Positions 42,871-53,747 of a stretch of 64,000 nt of DNA are shown one piece after another. Position 1 is the stretch's first letter. Each line of letters starts with the position of its first letter. Source of the stretch: Favolaschia claudopus (lineage: Eukaryota > Basidiomycota > Agaricomycetes > Agaricales > Mycenaceae); assembly GCA_037176885.1 (NCBI GenBank), contig JAWWNJ010000281.1, positions 1-64,000 on the forward strand, read 5' to 3'. The notes beneath the pieces are model-generated. The model was not told the DNA's origin, did no database searches, and saw only the letters and a program-made list of their open reading frames with translations. A program made the position numbers and the translations under genes.

Positions 42871-43061
42871 TGGAACGGGAGGGAGTTGAGATTTTATTTC
42901 TTCCGAAATTCCACTGCGAGCTGAATCCCATTGAAATGGTGTGGGGCTATGCTAAGCGGGTTTACCGCTTGAAGCCGGAGTCATCTCGTGAGGATCAGTT
43001 GGAGAAGAATACGATGGATTCATTGGAGGAAGTTCCGCTCCTCCTTTATTCGAGACCATAG
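42870..43061 (+). pseudogene. DDE transposase, C-terminal fragment
   Basis: Encodes VEILFLPKFHCELNPIEMVW-GYAKR followed by a helical tail. The N-P-I-E core carries the last acidic residue of a DDE transposase, in the version LPKFHCELNPIE common in basidiomycete Tc1-like elements. The rest of the transposase is lost. It abuts the accessory fragment on the opposite strand. Confidence 0.7.
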
Positions 43062-43361
43062 CTGTGGCGATGTTTGTAATCGACTTGCACTAGATGAAGT
43101 CGCGCCCTTGATTTTTGACACCTCCCGTAACGAAGAACAAGACAACTCACCATCTCCGGAATTAGCCAATGGAGAGGGAGAGGACAATGTTGATTAATTG
43201 AAAGCGTAGATATTTTCGAGCTCAAAAATAAAGCCTTACACGTACAATACATAATTCATTTTAATGCATCGACTGGTACAATATCGATGGCATAACACCA
43301 AACCTCGCTATTTTTTGGTGCAAATCTCTGACAGTAACTGTTGTTGATAACTCTACTCATA

Positions 43362-44084
43362 CAGTCGTAAACTAGGAAGCGCAACGATTAGCTTTCCCCG
43401 CCGATTATTGGATGAAAAATGCACCAAAACTCTGAGTTTTGTGTGCTAGGGTAATAGCCCCGCATCTGTTCCGCAGATTCGTCAAAAATTCGAGGTCGAT
43501 ACAGTCTGTTTTGAGTGAGTTCAAGGGCCAAAGTTTGGCTCCACCCAAATGGGCCAAATAACGTAGAAGAGCAACAACAGTAAACAAAGCTAGGATCCTT
43601 CCCCGCAGGTCGCGACAACATAGAGCATGTATATTTAGGCTCTAGAAGTATCATACCACAAATCAAGCATGCACAGAAACACCAGGTGGTGTTTATATTG
43701 CAAGGCAAAATTCGCAATTCAGCTGAAAAAATCAAAAGTCAGCAACAAACCAGCTGGTTCTAGTCCTTTAAAGAAGCTATTCAGTCCAATTTTTTTTGCT
43801 GGTGGGAAATATGGTTTGTGGAGACTTTTTAGACACCAAACTCTCCATGGAGATGTTCAAAGGCTTGGGGAAATCACAAACTTCCTTCCAAAATTGGGCA
43901 TTTTCGACAAATTGCGCTCCCACTGCTCAGGGAAGTAATTTTTAGGCTCCAAAAAGTGGTTCATTGAATTCAGCGACCTCAAAAATGGTAGGAGAGTGCA
44001 AATTCCATCTCGCCAAAATATCCGCGGGTACGGAATATGCGTGTTGCTCTTCTACGTTACGTTGCGCTTCCTAGTTTACGACTG
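43362..44084. mobile_element. TIR element with TA target (723 bp)
   Basis: Ends CAGTCGTAAACTAGGAAGCG and its inverse, at least 25 bp identical, flanked by TA (43360-43361 and 44085-44086). A second inverted pair AACGTAGAAGAGCAAC occurs at about 43560 and 44042. No protein recognised. Confidence 0.85.
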
Positions 44085-44418
44085 TATACTTCACTGTGCA
44101 AAGGAAGGGTCATGAAATTCATGATGTTGTTGGCCATGAAAATCCTGACATTATGTCCAGGAATTCATGATGAATCGCCTGGAAATTGCTAACGAAACAT
44201 CATGGAGTCGTTTGAGAAGGAGGCGGAAGAAAGGAAATGTCGGAGTGAGCACGTGATCGCGTTGTAAATTGATCTGTTGGCTTCGGTGCGCAGTGATTGA
44301 CAAATTTCAAATGCACATGGCAATTTGGTGCTTGGTTCTTTGGTTTTTCTTTGCAGAGTTCCCTTGCGGGCCAATACTTATTGCGAGCTCTGCACTCAAA
44401 ATTATTTTTCACTACATC

Positions 44419-45164
44419 TTACAGCTGTTTGCAAAGCTAATGGCACTTTCGATGATTTTATAAATAAAGAACAACTTGAACGCCCGAACTTACTTTGCCT
44501 GTTTCACACTCAATTCTTGCTCAATTCACACGTTTGTAGGCTCAATTTGAAGCGCATCAACGGGGCTTTCATCCCATATCAAAGTTGCCCTCTAACTCCA
44601 AAATTTCGCGATCCTTGATTTCAACTGATCGGTGTTGATATGAAGACTGAAACTTACACAACTTACTCATTTCTTGTCAGAATCACTTCAACCTAAATGA
44701 TTCTGGAAGCCAGAACATAGACAACGAGTTCTACAATTTCAAAATGCAAGGCAAGGACCGATCGCCTTCGTGAAAATGAAATTACATACCCTCGCATCAT
44801 TCTCAGTGCTGAGCTGTCTGATTCACATATTTTCAAAAGGTGAGACTGCAGATCAATTCTGACTTGAAATCTCGTTGTATGATTCTTTACAGCACCAGAA
44901 CATCTTCAAAACTGAGTGAGAACGGAGCGAAACCGCTTTCCAGTCAGGCTGTGTATGGTCGGCATGATGCAATCAAACTACGGCAGCCATGCCGGCCGTA
45001 TGCCAAGGGTGTGGAAGCGCCGTCTAATCGCTTCAAAACAAGCAATCAACTGAGTGGATTGGACGAGAATTGAGGGAGATATGAGCAATACAAGACAGTA
45101 TGTTCAAAATGCTTTCTTTACATAAAAAAACAAGAAGTGCCATTAACTTTGCAAACAGCTGTAA
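44419..45164. repeat. Inverted pair of 29-bp words
   Basis: TTACAGCTGTTTGCAAAG-CTAATGGCACT at 44419-44447 and its inverse with one mismatch at 45136-45164. They may be ends or internal arms of a decayed element; no target duplication was identified. The interval 44.1-45.3 kb holds no convincing gene. Confidence 0.6.
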
Positions 45165-45343
45165 ACCGCCATACACCCTCCATAATCATTTTTTAGGTGT
45201 GTTGCTGCCCGATAACAAGGCCTAATAACCCAAACTGTGTCCGAAGCCGCATGCACAACTGGAGCAAACATCAGAGATCACTGTGACCCATGTGTCACAC
45301 CATCCCTGCCGCGGAAATTGAACCGCGACCAATCCGCTTACCG

Positions 45344-46898
45344 TATCACCACCAACCCGGAGTGGGGTCTTGGTGAGATCAGGCCGAAAGGTTGATTTGA
45401 GGCCGTTCAATGAGACCAATTTGATCTCAATTCGATTCCAAATTGAAGTCTTCTTTCCGAGGCCAAAATGAACTCAGATTTGGTGTCATTCTGAAATGAA
45501 TTTCAACCTCAGTTTCAGCCCTTGTCCTGTTCTCAGAGGTGACTACTTTGTCAAGTTGCTGAGAATTTCTACATAGTTTGGTAGTTACGTCCCATAGCAA
45601 CCTGAGGCAGGTCAGTCGAAATTTGATAAGTATAGGATATCTTGAAGATATCCGATATCGGATATTCTTCGAGCGGATCCAAGAATGGTAAATCACCGCG
45701 CTTCACTGACTTGTCAAGTTGTCACTAACAGCTCAGGGTCCAGGCCAAGCCATTGATACTTACAAGAGTGTAAGTACGGGTCAAGGAAACTGTTTTATAG
45801 TGTCGCAGGACCGTCCCGAAAATTTGTGTAACCAAAGCTAAAGTTCGAAAAAATACTAAGTCCACACGCACGTGGTCCGATCGCGTGACTTCATCATATG
45901 ATGTTGGTTCGGTTGTGACGTGTGACTCACCATTCTCTTCCTCTTCCCCCATCTTCTCTCTCCTTCTCCCTGCTCAATGTCCTCTTCACCGTCATCGCCC
46001 CCGCTGTCAACAAGCCCAAGGACCACGGCTCTCAGGCTTGAATCCCTGCGGGCTCTCCTGCCCCTCCGACCTTCTCGTTGACACCGACGCCACCCACCCT
46101 CGCCCATGTCGTATTCCACCAGCAAATCGGGGCGCTGGTGATGTGGTCTTAGGACTGATGGTGGGCTGGTGTTCTGCTCACAGGCATGGGCTCTCTGGTG
46201 CGTATGGTCTTGGCACTGCTTTTATTTGAATTATCGTTGACTGCTCATGAGGCCCGTCGGCGCGTCGACCACTCAAAATGAAGGTACGAGTGAGTACTTC
46301 CTGTTCATCACAGTCCTTCTCAATGAATCTCCACAACGTCAGGTAATATACTATCTCCTGGTACGTCTTCCCTTTGATACCGCTCAGCTCATCTGTTTTC
46401 AAGGGTCGCATTCTTTTGGTTACAATGTACGTCTACCCCTCACTGTTGTTTCCATTCGATCTTCACTGACACTCACCTGTAGGTTTTCCTATCTGCGTCC
46501 ATCGTTGTTAAGCATTGACAGTAGACGAGATGACAAGGAGGAGGAATTAGCCAAGCTGGGACGGACCGACGACGACCACTATCTATCTTATCTTACAAAC
46601 TTGCGTGTACTTTTACATCTCAAGGTCACTGTGTTCCTATCTCCGAAAACGGTCGCATTCAAATACATAATTCGGTCACGATGCATCCTTCCTGTACTCC
46701 CAGAGAGGCAGACGATAGCTTCGTGTCGGTGTCAGTAATTGAGCTCAAATTGAGGTAGCGCTCAAATTGAGACCTAAATGATACGCCGAACGGAATGACT
46801 TTTGACGTCAAAATTGTTCCCTTTTGAGATCAACGGTGGACCTCAGCTGACACTCATCATTGAGATCACACAGGTCTCACTCCGGGTTGGCGGTGATA
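45344..46898. mobile_element. 1.55-kb TIR element
   Basis: TATCACCACCAACCCGGAGTG at the left and the inverse CACTCCGGGTTGGCGGTGATA at the right, with CTCAATTTGAG-like words inside both ends. Target duplication not resolved. The interior has short frames (45.9-46.7 kb) with no known domain. It lies directly upstream of the gene at 46981 and may have displaced its 5' exon. Confidence 0.6.
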
Positions 46899-46980
46899 GG
46901 TGTCGCCCTCCAATCCCTTTTGAAGGTTCGTGTTCTTCACTTTCTCCCGGTTGCCTCCATTCTGATTACATCATTATTAG

Positions 46981-47498
46981 CCGTACGATCTCCATGCGCT
47001 TTTGGAAGCGCACCTTGAGCTTGGCCTCAGCACCGACCAGGACGATTTCTCTCGCTCCTCCGTCATTCAAGTCCTTAAACAGAAAACCATCACTCATTGC
47101 GGCAGGTCATTGCTCCTCTATCGCGTTAAGATATCTGCAGGCGCTCTCAGCCTGCGTGCCAAGGCTGGCTTAGCCGACGCATCAGCTTTCGTCATTCCCG
47201 CCGCCATAACCCCATGGATCCCTGCCTCCACAATCAACTACGCGCTACCCGGCCTCTACTCCCGCTCGAATCGCAGTACCTCGTCGGCCAAATCACAAAC
47301 CTCACGCCAGTCACAGCAGCGCAAATCCATCCGTAAAGCGCCTCCTGTTGCGAGCGGCTCATCCAGAACCCTTGGTAAGTTTTATTATAATAGAGGCATG
47401 TTACTGACTGGTAAAATGCAGAGATGCTGTCGGACTCGACGCTATCCGAGTCAACACTCTCTGAGCCGGAGGTCATAGATCTCACCTGGTTAGATTGA
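46981..47498 (+). CDS. Small protein upstream of the tyrosine recombinase
   Basis: After an acceptor (ATTATTAG) at 46980 the frame reads PYDLHALLEAHLELGLSTDQ, RSSVIQVLKQKTITHCGRSL and ASAFVIPAAITPWIP, becomes Ser/Arg-rich (RSTSSAKSQTSRQSQQR), and after a 50-bp intron (GTAAGT..TGCAG) ends SSRTLEMLSDSTLSEST-LSEPEVIDLTWLD. The helix-rich first half could be a DNA-binding or adaptor domain; not recognised. The first exon with the Met is missing or lies upstream of the TIR element. Same strand as the recombinase, 190 bp before its start. Confidence 0.45.
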
Positions 47499-47688
47499 GG
47501 TCCCTCTGCTTCCACTCTACGTTTCAGGTGAGTTATTTCGTGATTGTAGCGACGCAATTATCTCATTCACTGCCAGCACAATGGGTGTTGTCCGTAATGT
47601 CGCTAATATATTATCCTTGCTCCTTTCCGTTGTTTCCGTTGTGTACTTGCTAGACAGGGGTGAAATACATTGCTTCTTTTCTCCTCCC

Positions 47689-49305
47689 ATGTCCAGCGAC
47701 ATTCCACTCATCTTCACGACAATCCGTAAAGTTATCCACAACGCCAATGAAACCGATCCAGTCTATGCTGAGGAGATTGAAGACGATATAGAGGCTGAGC
47801 CGGAAACTCTGCCACAGGATAGTGTCTATAACGTGTCTCAGTTGTGGGAACATCTGCTGGACGCCTCGAAAGGTGTTACCACCGAAACTGGCAAGGAATA
47901 TAGACGGTGAGTGTATTTTTGAAAAGGTTAGATGCAGCGCTGATATCTGCGTAGCTTAATGGACCAATGTGTAAAATTCTTGAAAGCGAATAAACTCATC
48001 AAAGAGGAGGATAAGTTCTTCAGCAAATCCCCTAGCGAACTGGCCCCGGTTTGCATTTGTTCTTGGATTATGCACGAGTGCGTATCATTGTAAACAATTG
48101 AATGTTCTGCTGACAGTAATTTAGATGTGATGAACTAGACATCGATGGAACGGAGAAGGGCAATACCACCTTCCGCGCAAGTTATAATCATGCACAGAAA
48201 ATGCGGGCAGCTATGACCTATGCATTTGGACGTTTATATGGTCTAGGTTCCCTTCCCTGGCATGAAAGCGAGTCCACGGGGAGAATGGTTGGTAATCCTT
48301 CCGTTTCGGAAACTGTTGCGACGTATATATGACCAGTTTGCGCCGGCGTAAGGTTGGTTTGTTCTTTACTTCTCTTTTCGAGCTTGTAGACTTATCTCTT
48401 CCAGGTACGAGTTGGAGAACCAGCAACAAGTGCTCGGGCAATCACACAGGTACCCAAAACTAACTGTTTTACCTGTTGCTTGTGGCTAATCGTAAATACA
48501 GGAGACCCTCCTCGAGCTTTACAAGTTCAATAACATACCGGAGATAGCCAAAGTCAAACAGTATACTGCAGGCTCACGGAAAGCTATCAAAGAACCACAC
48601 GAGCGGGGAGGTGCACGCGCGCGCCGACTTTTGACTTTGGCCTATGTGCTAGCATTTCTCTGTCTTCTTCGCTTTGATGAAGTATTGAAGATTCAAATCC
48701 ACGACATCGAGTGGGTTTCGGACACCTGCATCAAACTTACGCTGCCATTTCGCAAAACCAGTCAATTCGGCGGTAAGCAATAATGGGATCATTTCCATAT
48801 CTGAATGCTCACGGGAATGCCAGGCGTCAAACCATTCTATCTACATTTATTCCCTCCCCACCTTGCTCATCTTTGTCCTATTCGTGCTGTTGCAAATTGG
48901 CTTGACGTGTCAGACATAGAAGACGGGTTTCTGTTTCGAAAAATAGTTTCCGGCGACCGGGTCTCACAAGAGAACACGCATATGGTATAGTGGACCAAAA
49001 TTTTCTGTACTGTAGTACATACTGATGATCGCTTTCAGACGAGCGAATGTTTTCTGGAAATGTTCCGAAACAATCTCCTCGATATCACAGTTGATCCAGC
49101 TCCGTATGGTACCCACTCGTTTCGGCGCGGAGGCTGCCAATGGTTATATACTTGCTGTCGCTGGGGTTTACGTCGCATCTGCGACTGGGGGGGTTGGAGC
49201 ACTGAATTCAGCAACTTGACCATCGTGAAGTACTTGATTTCTTATGCCGATGAACCTTGCGAGCGCCGTGAGGATTACATGAACCCAATCGTCCTCCGAC
49301 TATAA
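47689..49305 (+). CDS. Tyrosine recombinase (Crypton-like YR), one 2-bp lesion
   Basis: Starts at MSSDIPLIFTTIRK (47689). Exons: 47689-47906, 47955-48077, 48125-~48350, then a 45-bp exon (VRVGEPATSARAITQ), the catalytic exon (from about 48502), VKPFYLHLFPPHLAHLCPIR, and a last exon ending at 49305. The catalytic set is present: arginine in LCLLRFDEVLKI, H-x-x-R in YGTHSFRRGGCQ, W in ICDWGGW and the nucleophile in NLTIVKYLIS. The N-terminal half (SQLWEHLLDASK, YNHAQKMRAAMTYAFGRLYG) is a SAM-like core-binding domain. Such enzymes cut and rejoin DNA through a 3'-phosphotyrosine and mobilise Cryptons. In exon 3 TATATATG (about 48327) makes a stop, whereas TATATG would continue as YMTSLRRRK; this TA insertion breaks the copy unless it is a sequence error. 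Confidence 0.75.
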
Positions 49306-49392
49306 AATGCTTCAGTTGTGGTGGAACCTGTCATTGTATTTAGTCTGCTTAATCTTACGCTTCACGAAAATTTAGAGCAAAGAATGAATGGA

Positions 49393-50367
49393 TTAATAGT
49401 AAATACTCCAAATGGAATGTATCCAATTGTCGTCTTCGCCCTCGTCCTCATCGCCTTTGTTCTGCCCCAGTCCCTTGAGCTCCCGATAGCGAGCTGCGAT
49501 TTTGGACGCTTTCTTCATCATGAAGTGCTGCCCTCCCTTCCGGTAAGTCAATTGCTCGGTAGTAAGTTCTTGACGAGCGATTGCCGCAACGCGCTCATCA
49601 TCCGCCTTCCTTTCTTGGGTAAGGCGAGTGCGGAGCGGGGTGTATTTCATGCGCTGCGGCAGCCCATCCCTGCCCGGTGCTGAATCCTTTGCCCAAAATT
49701 CGTCTGTCGATGGAGCTGATGTGATAGCTGAAACAAGAGTCTAAAGAAAAGTGAGCAACGGAAAGTCGTCCCAAGAAAAGATACACACCTTCCAGTCGAA
49801 CCAATTTTTCTTGACACCATCCCACTGCGAAACTTTCCAATACTTATAAACACGTGGCCAGTATTTAACAGGAACAGGAACACCCTTAAACACAAGCGAA
49901 GATCTCTCAGCCCAGCCAGGAGATTCGTCGTCCCATTCTGACAGCAACGAGCCGATACCACGGTGGGCATAGCTGACGGCTGGCGGATCAGGCACATCCG
50001 ACTCACTGAAAGCGAGGACCTTGCCACCTGAAAGAACCAAGCTGCGCGTTGGGGCGTTATCGGAGCGCGGCGGCAGCGAAGATAGATGAAAAGGGAATGG
50101 AGGGAGGGGGAGGGGGGAGGGCGAGGACATGTGTACATCCTGATCCCCTGCCGGTTCATTGACAGCGGAGGGGACCTGGGCAGGGAAAAAGTCCTGAGGT
50201 GGTGTTTCCTGCGATGCGGTAAAATACTTGTGAAACAGAGATGCACCGTCACTTACGAGCGGAGCGGCATGGTCGTCGTTGAGGCGGACCTGTCCGGGAG
50301 AATGGAAGGGAGCCGATGTCGACGAGGGAGCTGCTTGTTGCACGTAGAGGGAGTGGTTTATATTCAA
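49393..50367 (-). CDS. Unknown protein convergent with the recombinase
   Basis: Exon 1 is 50367-49789 and exon 2 is 49740-49393, joined by a 48-bp intron (GTGTGT..TTTAG); total about 308 residues. Residues 1-110 are Pro/Ser-rich and disordered-looking. The conserved part reads LLSEWDDESPGWAERSSLV, VPVPVKYWPRVYKYWKVSQW and DGVKKNWFDWK, followed after the intron by STDEFWAKDS and a helical basic end (MKKASKIAARYRELKGL). The Trp/Tyr-rich helical core is reminiscent of a Myb/SANT-like fold, which is a guess. I recall abundant mushroom homologues of unknown role. The stop is 87 bp from the stop of the recombinase gene, tail to tail. Confidence 0.6.
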
Positions 50368-50395
50368 AGCTTCGGGGTCATATGGATATTAGAGA

Positions 50396-50587
50396 GTTTG
50401 TGCGAGCGACCCAGGTCGCTTTTCGACCGCTCAGATCTCCGCAACGACAGATACCAGGTGGGAGCTCTAAGCGACCTGGCAGAGTATTGCCATGGGGCAT
50501 TCCTAGGTCGCTGGAACCTCACACCTGAGACTGCTCGTTGTCGAGATATGAGCAGTCCCAAAGCGACCCGGGTCGCTTTGCACAAAC
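50396..50587. mobile_element. 192-bp palindromic MITE with AGCGACCYRGGTCGCT arms
   Basis: Ends GTTTGTGCGAGCGACC and the inverse GGTCGCTTTGCACAAAC. Each terminal arm contains the self-complementary AGCGACCCRGGTCGCT, so each end folds on itself as well as with the other end. A related word, TAAGCGACCTGGCAG, occurs inside. Target duplication not visible. It lies between the two minus-strand genes of the recombinase cluster. Confidence 0.7.
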
Positions 50588-50631
50588 CCGCTATTGTGCG
50601 AGGATCTTTTTGGCCTGAGGTTTCTAATTTG

Positions 50632-51197
50632 TTAGGTGGGACTGTGATAGAAGGCAGAGGAACGCACCCAAGGCTTGATTTTAGCCCTGTCCGCCGCGGT
50701 TCGTGTGTCCTTTGAGCGATCCGTGGCAGGGACCTGTGCTACCCGTACACCATTCGTACCGCTGAAAAGCGTCTCGCGCCGGGTGACTGACGCCTTGAAC
50801 TTTGTTTTTCGTTCTCCACTAGCCTTGCGCGTGCCTTTATGGGTGTTCGTTGCGCCTGGAATCAATCTCAAGTCAAATCCAATCAGTCGAAAGCTACGAT
50901 TAATAAATTGAGCATACGCACCGGTCCCATTGAGCACGATCCTCACTAAATTCCTTCAAATAATTGACAAGCGCCGTTTTATTTCCTGTGTGTGGCAGCC
51001 GGAAGGTCCTGCAGTGTTCACTGAGTTGCGAGTTCGTAAGTGTCGCCCTAAGAAATTCAAAAGTCAGCCCAGATGGAAAGAGAGACGCAGAACCGAACTT
51101 ACAATCGAATGTATTGTGTTGGGAACCCCGTTTCCGTGTCGTAGTCGCCAGGGAATGGAAGAGGCGGGTCGTTGTTATTTGAGAGATCCTTTGGCAT
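50632..51197 (-). CDS. SAP-domain protein (151 aa)
   Basis: Three exons: 51197-51103, 51047-50922 and 50866-50632, joined by GT-AG introns (GTAAGT..TTAG; GTGCGT..TTGAG). The first 35 residues are acidic/Pro-rich (MPKDLSNNNDPPLPFPGDYD). Residues 33-62 read LATLTNSQLSEHCRTFRLPH then TGNKTALVNYLKEFS, a clear SAP motif (helix, hydrophobic core, G-x-K-x-x-L, second helix), which binds AT-rich DNA. It is followed by WDRLIPGATNTHKGTRKA, a basic region, and VPATDRSKDTRTAADRA near the end. The complete splice model and open frame suggest an intact gene. Its position near the recombinase suggests a DNA-targeting role, which is inference. Confidence 0.7.
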
Positions 51198-51735
51198 AAC
51201 GAAGGCGCCGAGAACTAGGACGAGAGCTTCAGAGAGAGTGAGTACGACGAGGAGGGCGCCGGCGACAAAAACGACCACAGTGAGGATGTCGAAGTGAAAC
51301 CAGACAGGGGCGGCCGCGGCACAGACGCCATTGGCGTCGCCCTCGATCGCGTCGAGGGCGAGCCGATACAGGACGGAGCTGTGAAACCACGCAAATCAGT
51401 TTGTTACGAAACCCGCCAGTCCTAAGCGAAGGGACGGTCCCACGCGATCGGCGGCAAACGCCGCGTGACGGGACTGTTACTTATCCTATACTTTAAAACA
51501 CAACGGGCACAGCATTGCGCCCAGAAAGGGAAATTCACCCCGTGACTTTCTGTCAAAGCCTGAGAATCCCCGCGGCGACGCGCGCCGGCGAGTGCAGCGA
51601 GCGGCAGTGCGGCGCCGTCGGCCTGGAAAGCAGCAAGGTGAGTGCAGGACTCTTGAGTGGCGAAGGCACGGGTCCCATAGCTCGTATCCCCGGAAGAAGG
51701 AAGATCCAAATCCGTATTCCTTTTCGATGATCAAT
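51198..51735. other. Interval without a convincing gene
   Basis: Minus-strand sequence upstream of the SAP gene is open and hydrophobic (51.2-51.4 kb) but lacks a Met and is best read as 5' flank. The word CGTGACTTTCTGTCAAAG near 51540 also occurs, with changes, near 5945. Confidence 0.4.
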
Positions 51736-52270
51736 CTTATGTCGGAAAATCCGAAAATACCTGATCAGTACTTACCGACCTATCAGGCCTGGTCAGATTC
51801 CGGGGGGAGGCTGATCGCACTTATCAGCTCCATATCAGCTCTTGTCAGCGCAGGGAAAAATTCTACCACATTTGACTAAAAAGTTCAACTCGGCAGGCAA
51901 GTGTCACCTCTCCCACGGTTGCTTGGTACATTTTCCGCGCGAAAAAAGGTTCAAAACCATCGAGAACTAGTAAAATGGCCCAGCCAAAGGTCGTTCCAGC
52001 AAGGTACATGATTCAGGTCATGACCTTCCAACGTTTCCACTGTCTGACGCAGTCGTGCTCCACACCTAACATAAGAAATGAACTTAAGCGTTAGAAATTA
52101 GATTGCGTAGTTTGACAGCTATTTTGGAAACGATAGACATTTTCGATTTTCGAGCTGAGTTCGGCAACTCCCGGCAGACCTGTCATATAATTATTTTTAG
52201 CTACAACTCAGCTCCATCATGACGACGAGCGTTCCCCGCCAATATACAGTATACTCTCCTCACTCTCACC

Positions 52271-53608
52271 ATGATACGACGAGGAAACCGCCGTCACATA
52301 CCTAAGGAGCAGAAACAGCTCATCACCACAATGTCGGCCCATACTGTACTATTTCGACCGTAGATTCAAGTAACGCGTCACATCGACCTTTGAATTGAAG
52401 CTATTTAATTTTCGTAACACGTCACAAGGCAATTTTGGCCCATTTTCCCATCAAAATTGATCGGCAAAATGCGAAAAATCGCCCAAAAAGGGAATTTCAT
52501 CAAAGTTGAATCATCGGAAAGTTGAATCTAAACAATAACATGTCACACCCGGTGAATCTATGGTCGAAATAGTACAGTATGTCTGTCCCAGACATTGCTG
52601 CAGCTACCGACATCAGCGAGCGAACCATTTACCGCATCATCCGAACGTGGCGGACCACTGGGGACCACGTCCGAATTCCTCTGCAGCTTGGACGACCCCG
52701 CATTCTTACATCTTTTGATGTCGCGGTCTGTAATCTTCTCAATACCCTTCGTATTTGACCCTTTGAGAAGTATCTTGAGGGTCTTGTTGCGAAAACCCCC
52801 GACATCTATCTTTTCGAGCTACAGGAATGTTTGTACGAAGCCACGGGACTCGACGTCGCTAAAACCACCATCCGTGACGCCCTCTTGCGAATGGGTTATG
52901 TTCGGGTTCATGTAAGTAAAATTGCTGGGAGTTTCGTGCCGCTGACATGAGTATATCCTTAGATATCTCGAACTGCACTCGAAGCTGAGGAAAACAAACG
53001 GCTTGGGTTTCAATGTGGGCGCCCATTGGAATGCGAGCACGGCGGCATGATTTTTTTGTCCGAGGCATCCGGTATGTGTTTCTGCTCTTGCCAGCGCTAC
53101 GTGCCTGCTGATATGTATAGTTATTCTGTTCTTCCGGCAATTTGCCTCGATGGCATACTTCACTTCGATGTGTTGACTCGATCCTGGACCGCCGTAGAGT
53201 TCCGCAACTATCTCGATATTCTCCTTGACCGCATGAATCCCTTTCCGCAGGACAACTCCGTTCTCGTCATGGACAACGCAAGTGTTCATCACTTTGATGG
53301 GATTCGTGAGATGGTCGAGGGACGGTGCGTAGCATACATATATCCTATTGATTGCCAACTCACTGAATTTGATTTACAGCGGGCGCCGACTGATTTATCT
53401 GTCACCATATTCTCCCGACTTCAATCCATGCGAAGAAGGGTTTTCATGCATGAAATACTGGATCCGACGCAACCGGGACGATGTTCTCAGCTCGATGGAA
53501 GGGCGTGATGGTTGCGACCCCATTGCAACTTTGTGGGAAGCGGCTCATGAGACAATGACCCCAGAGAACATTGAAGGATGGTTTAGGGATTGCGAATACG
53601 TTGTATAG
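52271..53608 (+). pseudogene. Tc1/mariner-type DDE transposase, interrupted
   Basis: Starts MIRRGNRRHIPKEQKQLITT, is split by the MITE at 52344-52577 and resumes MSVPDIAAATDISERTIYRI, an HTH domain, with GRPRIL and IYLFELQECLYEATGLDV as the second DNA-binding part. The catalytic part has SVLPAICLDGILHFDVL, the second Asp in VLVMDNASVHHF and, after a 50-bp intron (GTGCGT..TTACAG), RLIYLSPYSPDFNPCEEGFS with the final acidic residue. The segment that should hold the first Asp (normally a DES-type motif, about 30 residues after NKRLGFQ) is missing and the frame changes twice around 53010-53110. Ends at 53608. The MITE insertion and this deletion make it non-functional. Confidence 0.82.
52344..52577. 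mobile_element. CTGTAC-type MITE inside the transposase gene
   Basis: 234 bp, ends CTGTACTATTTCGACC and the inverse GGTCGAAATAGTACAG, with TA on both sides (52342-52343, 52578-52579). Removing it and one TA rejoins the reading frame as MSAHMSVPDIAAA in the HTH region. Confidence 0.92.
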
Positions 53609-53747
53609 GTTGTTGTATCAGTAGTTGTCAATACACAAGTAGGACACCAAGAAATTATATAAACAATATGACTATACAAATATACAGAAAGCTAGTAGCG
53701 ATACAGTATTTTCAGCAGAGGCGATAACATACACAGCGCGAAATAAA

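Noticed and set aside
42222..43061. A complete Tc1-like element
   Set aside because: Only the C-terminal transposase fragment and one accessory fragment remain, and no TIR pair was found around them.
44189..44618. Short frames in 44.1-44.7 kb as genes
   Set aside because: AT-rich, no homologous-looking motifs and no splice continuity.
51198..51400. A membrane protein exon upstream of the SAP gene on the minus strand
   Set aside because: Hydrophobic open frame without a Met; the SAP gene has a good start at 51197 and this stretch is best read as its 5' flank.
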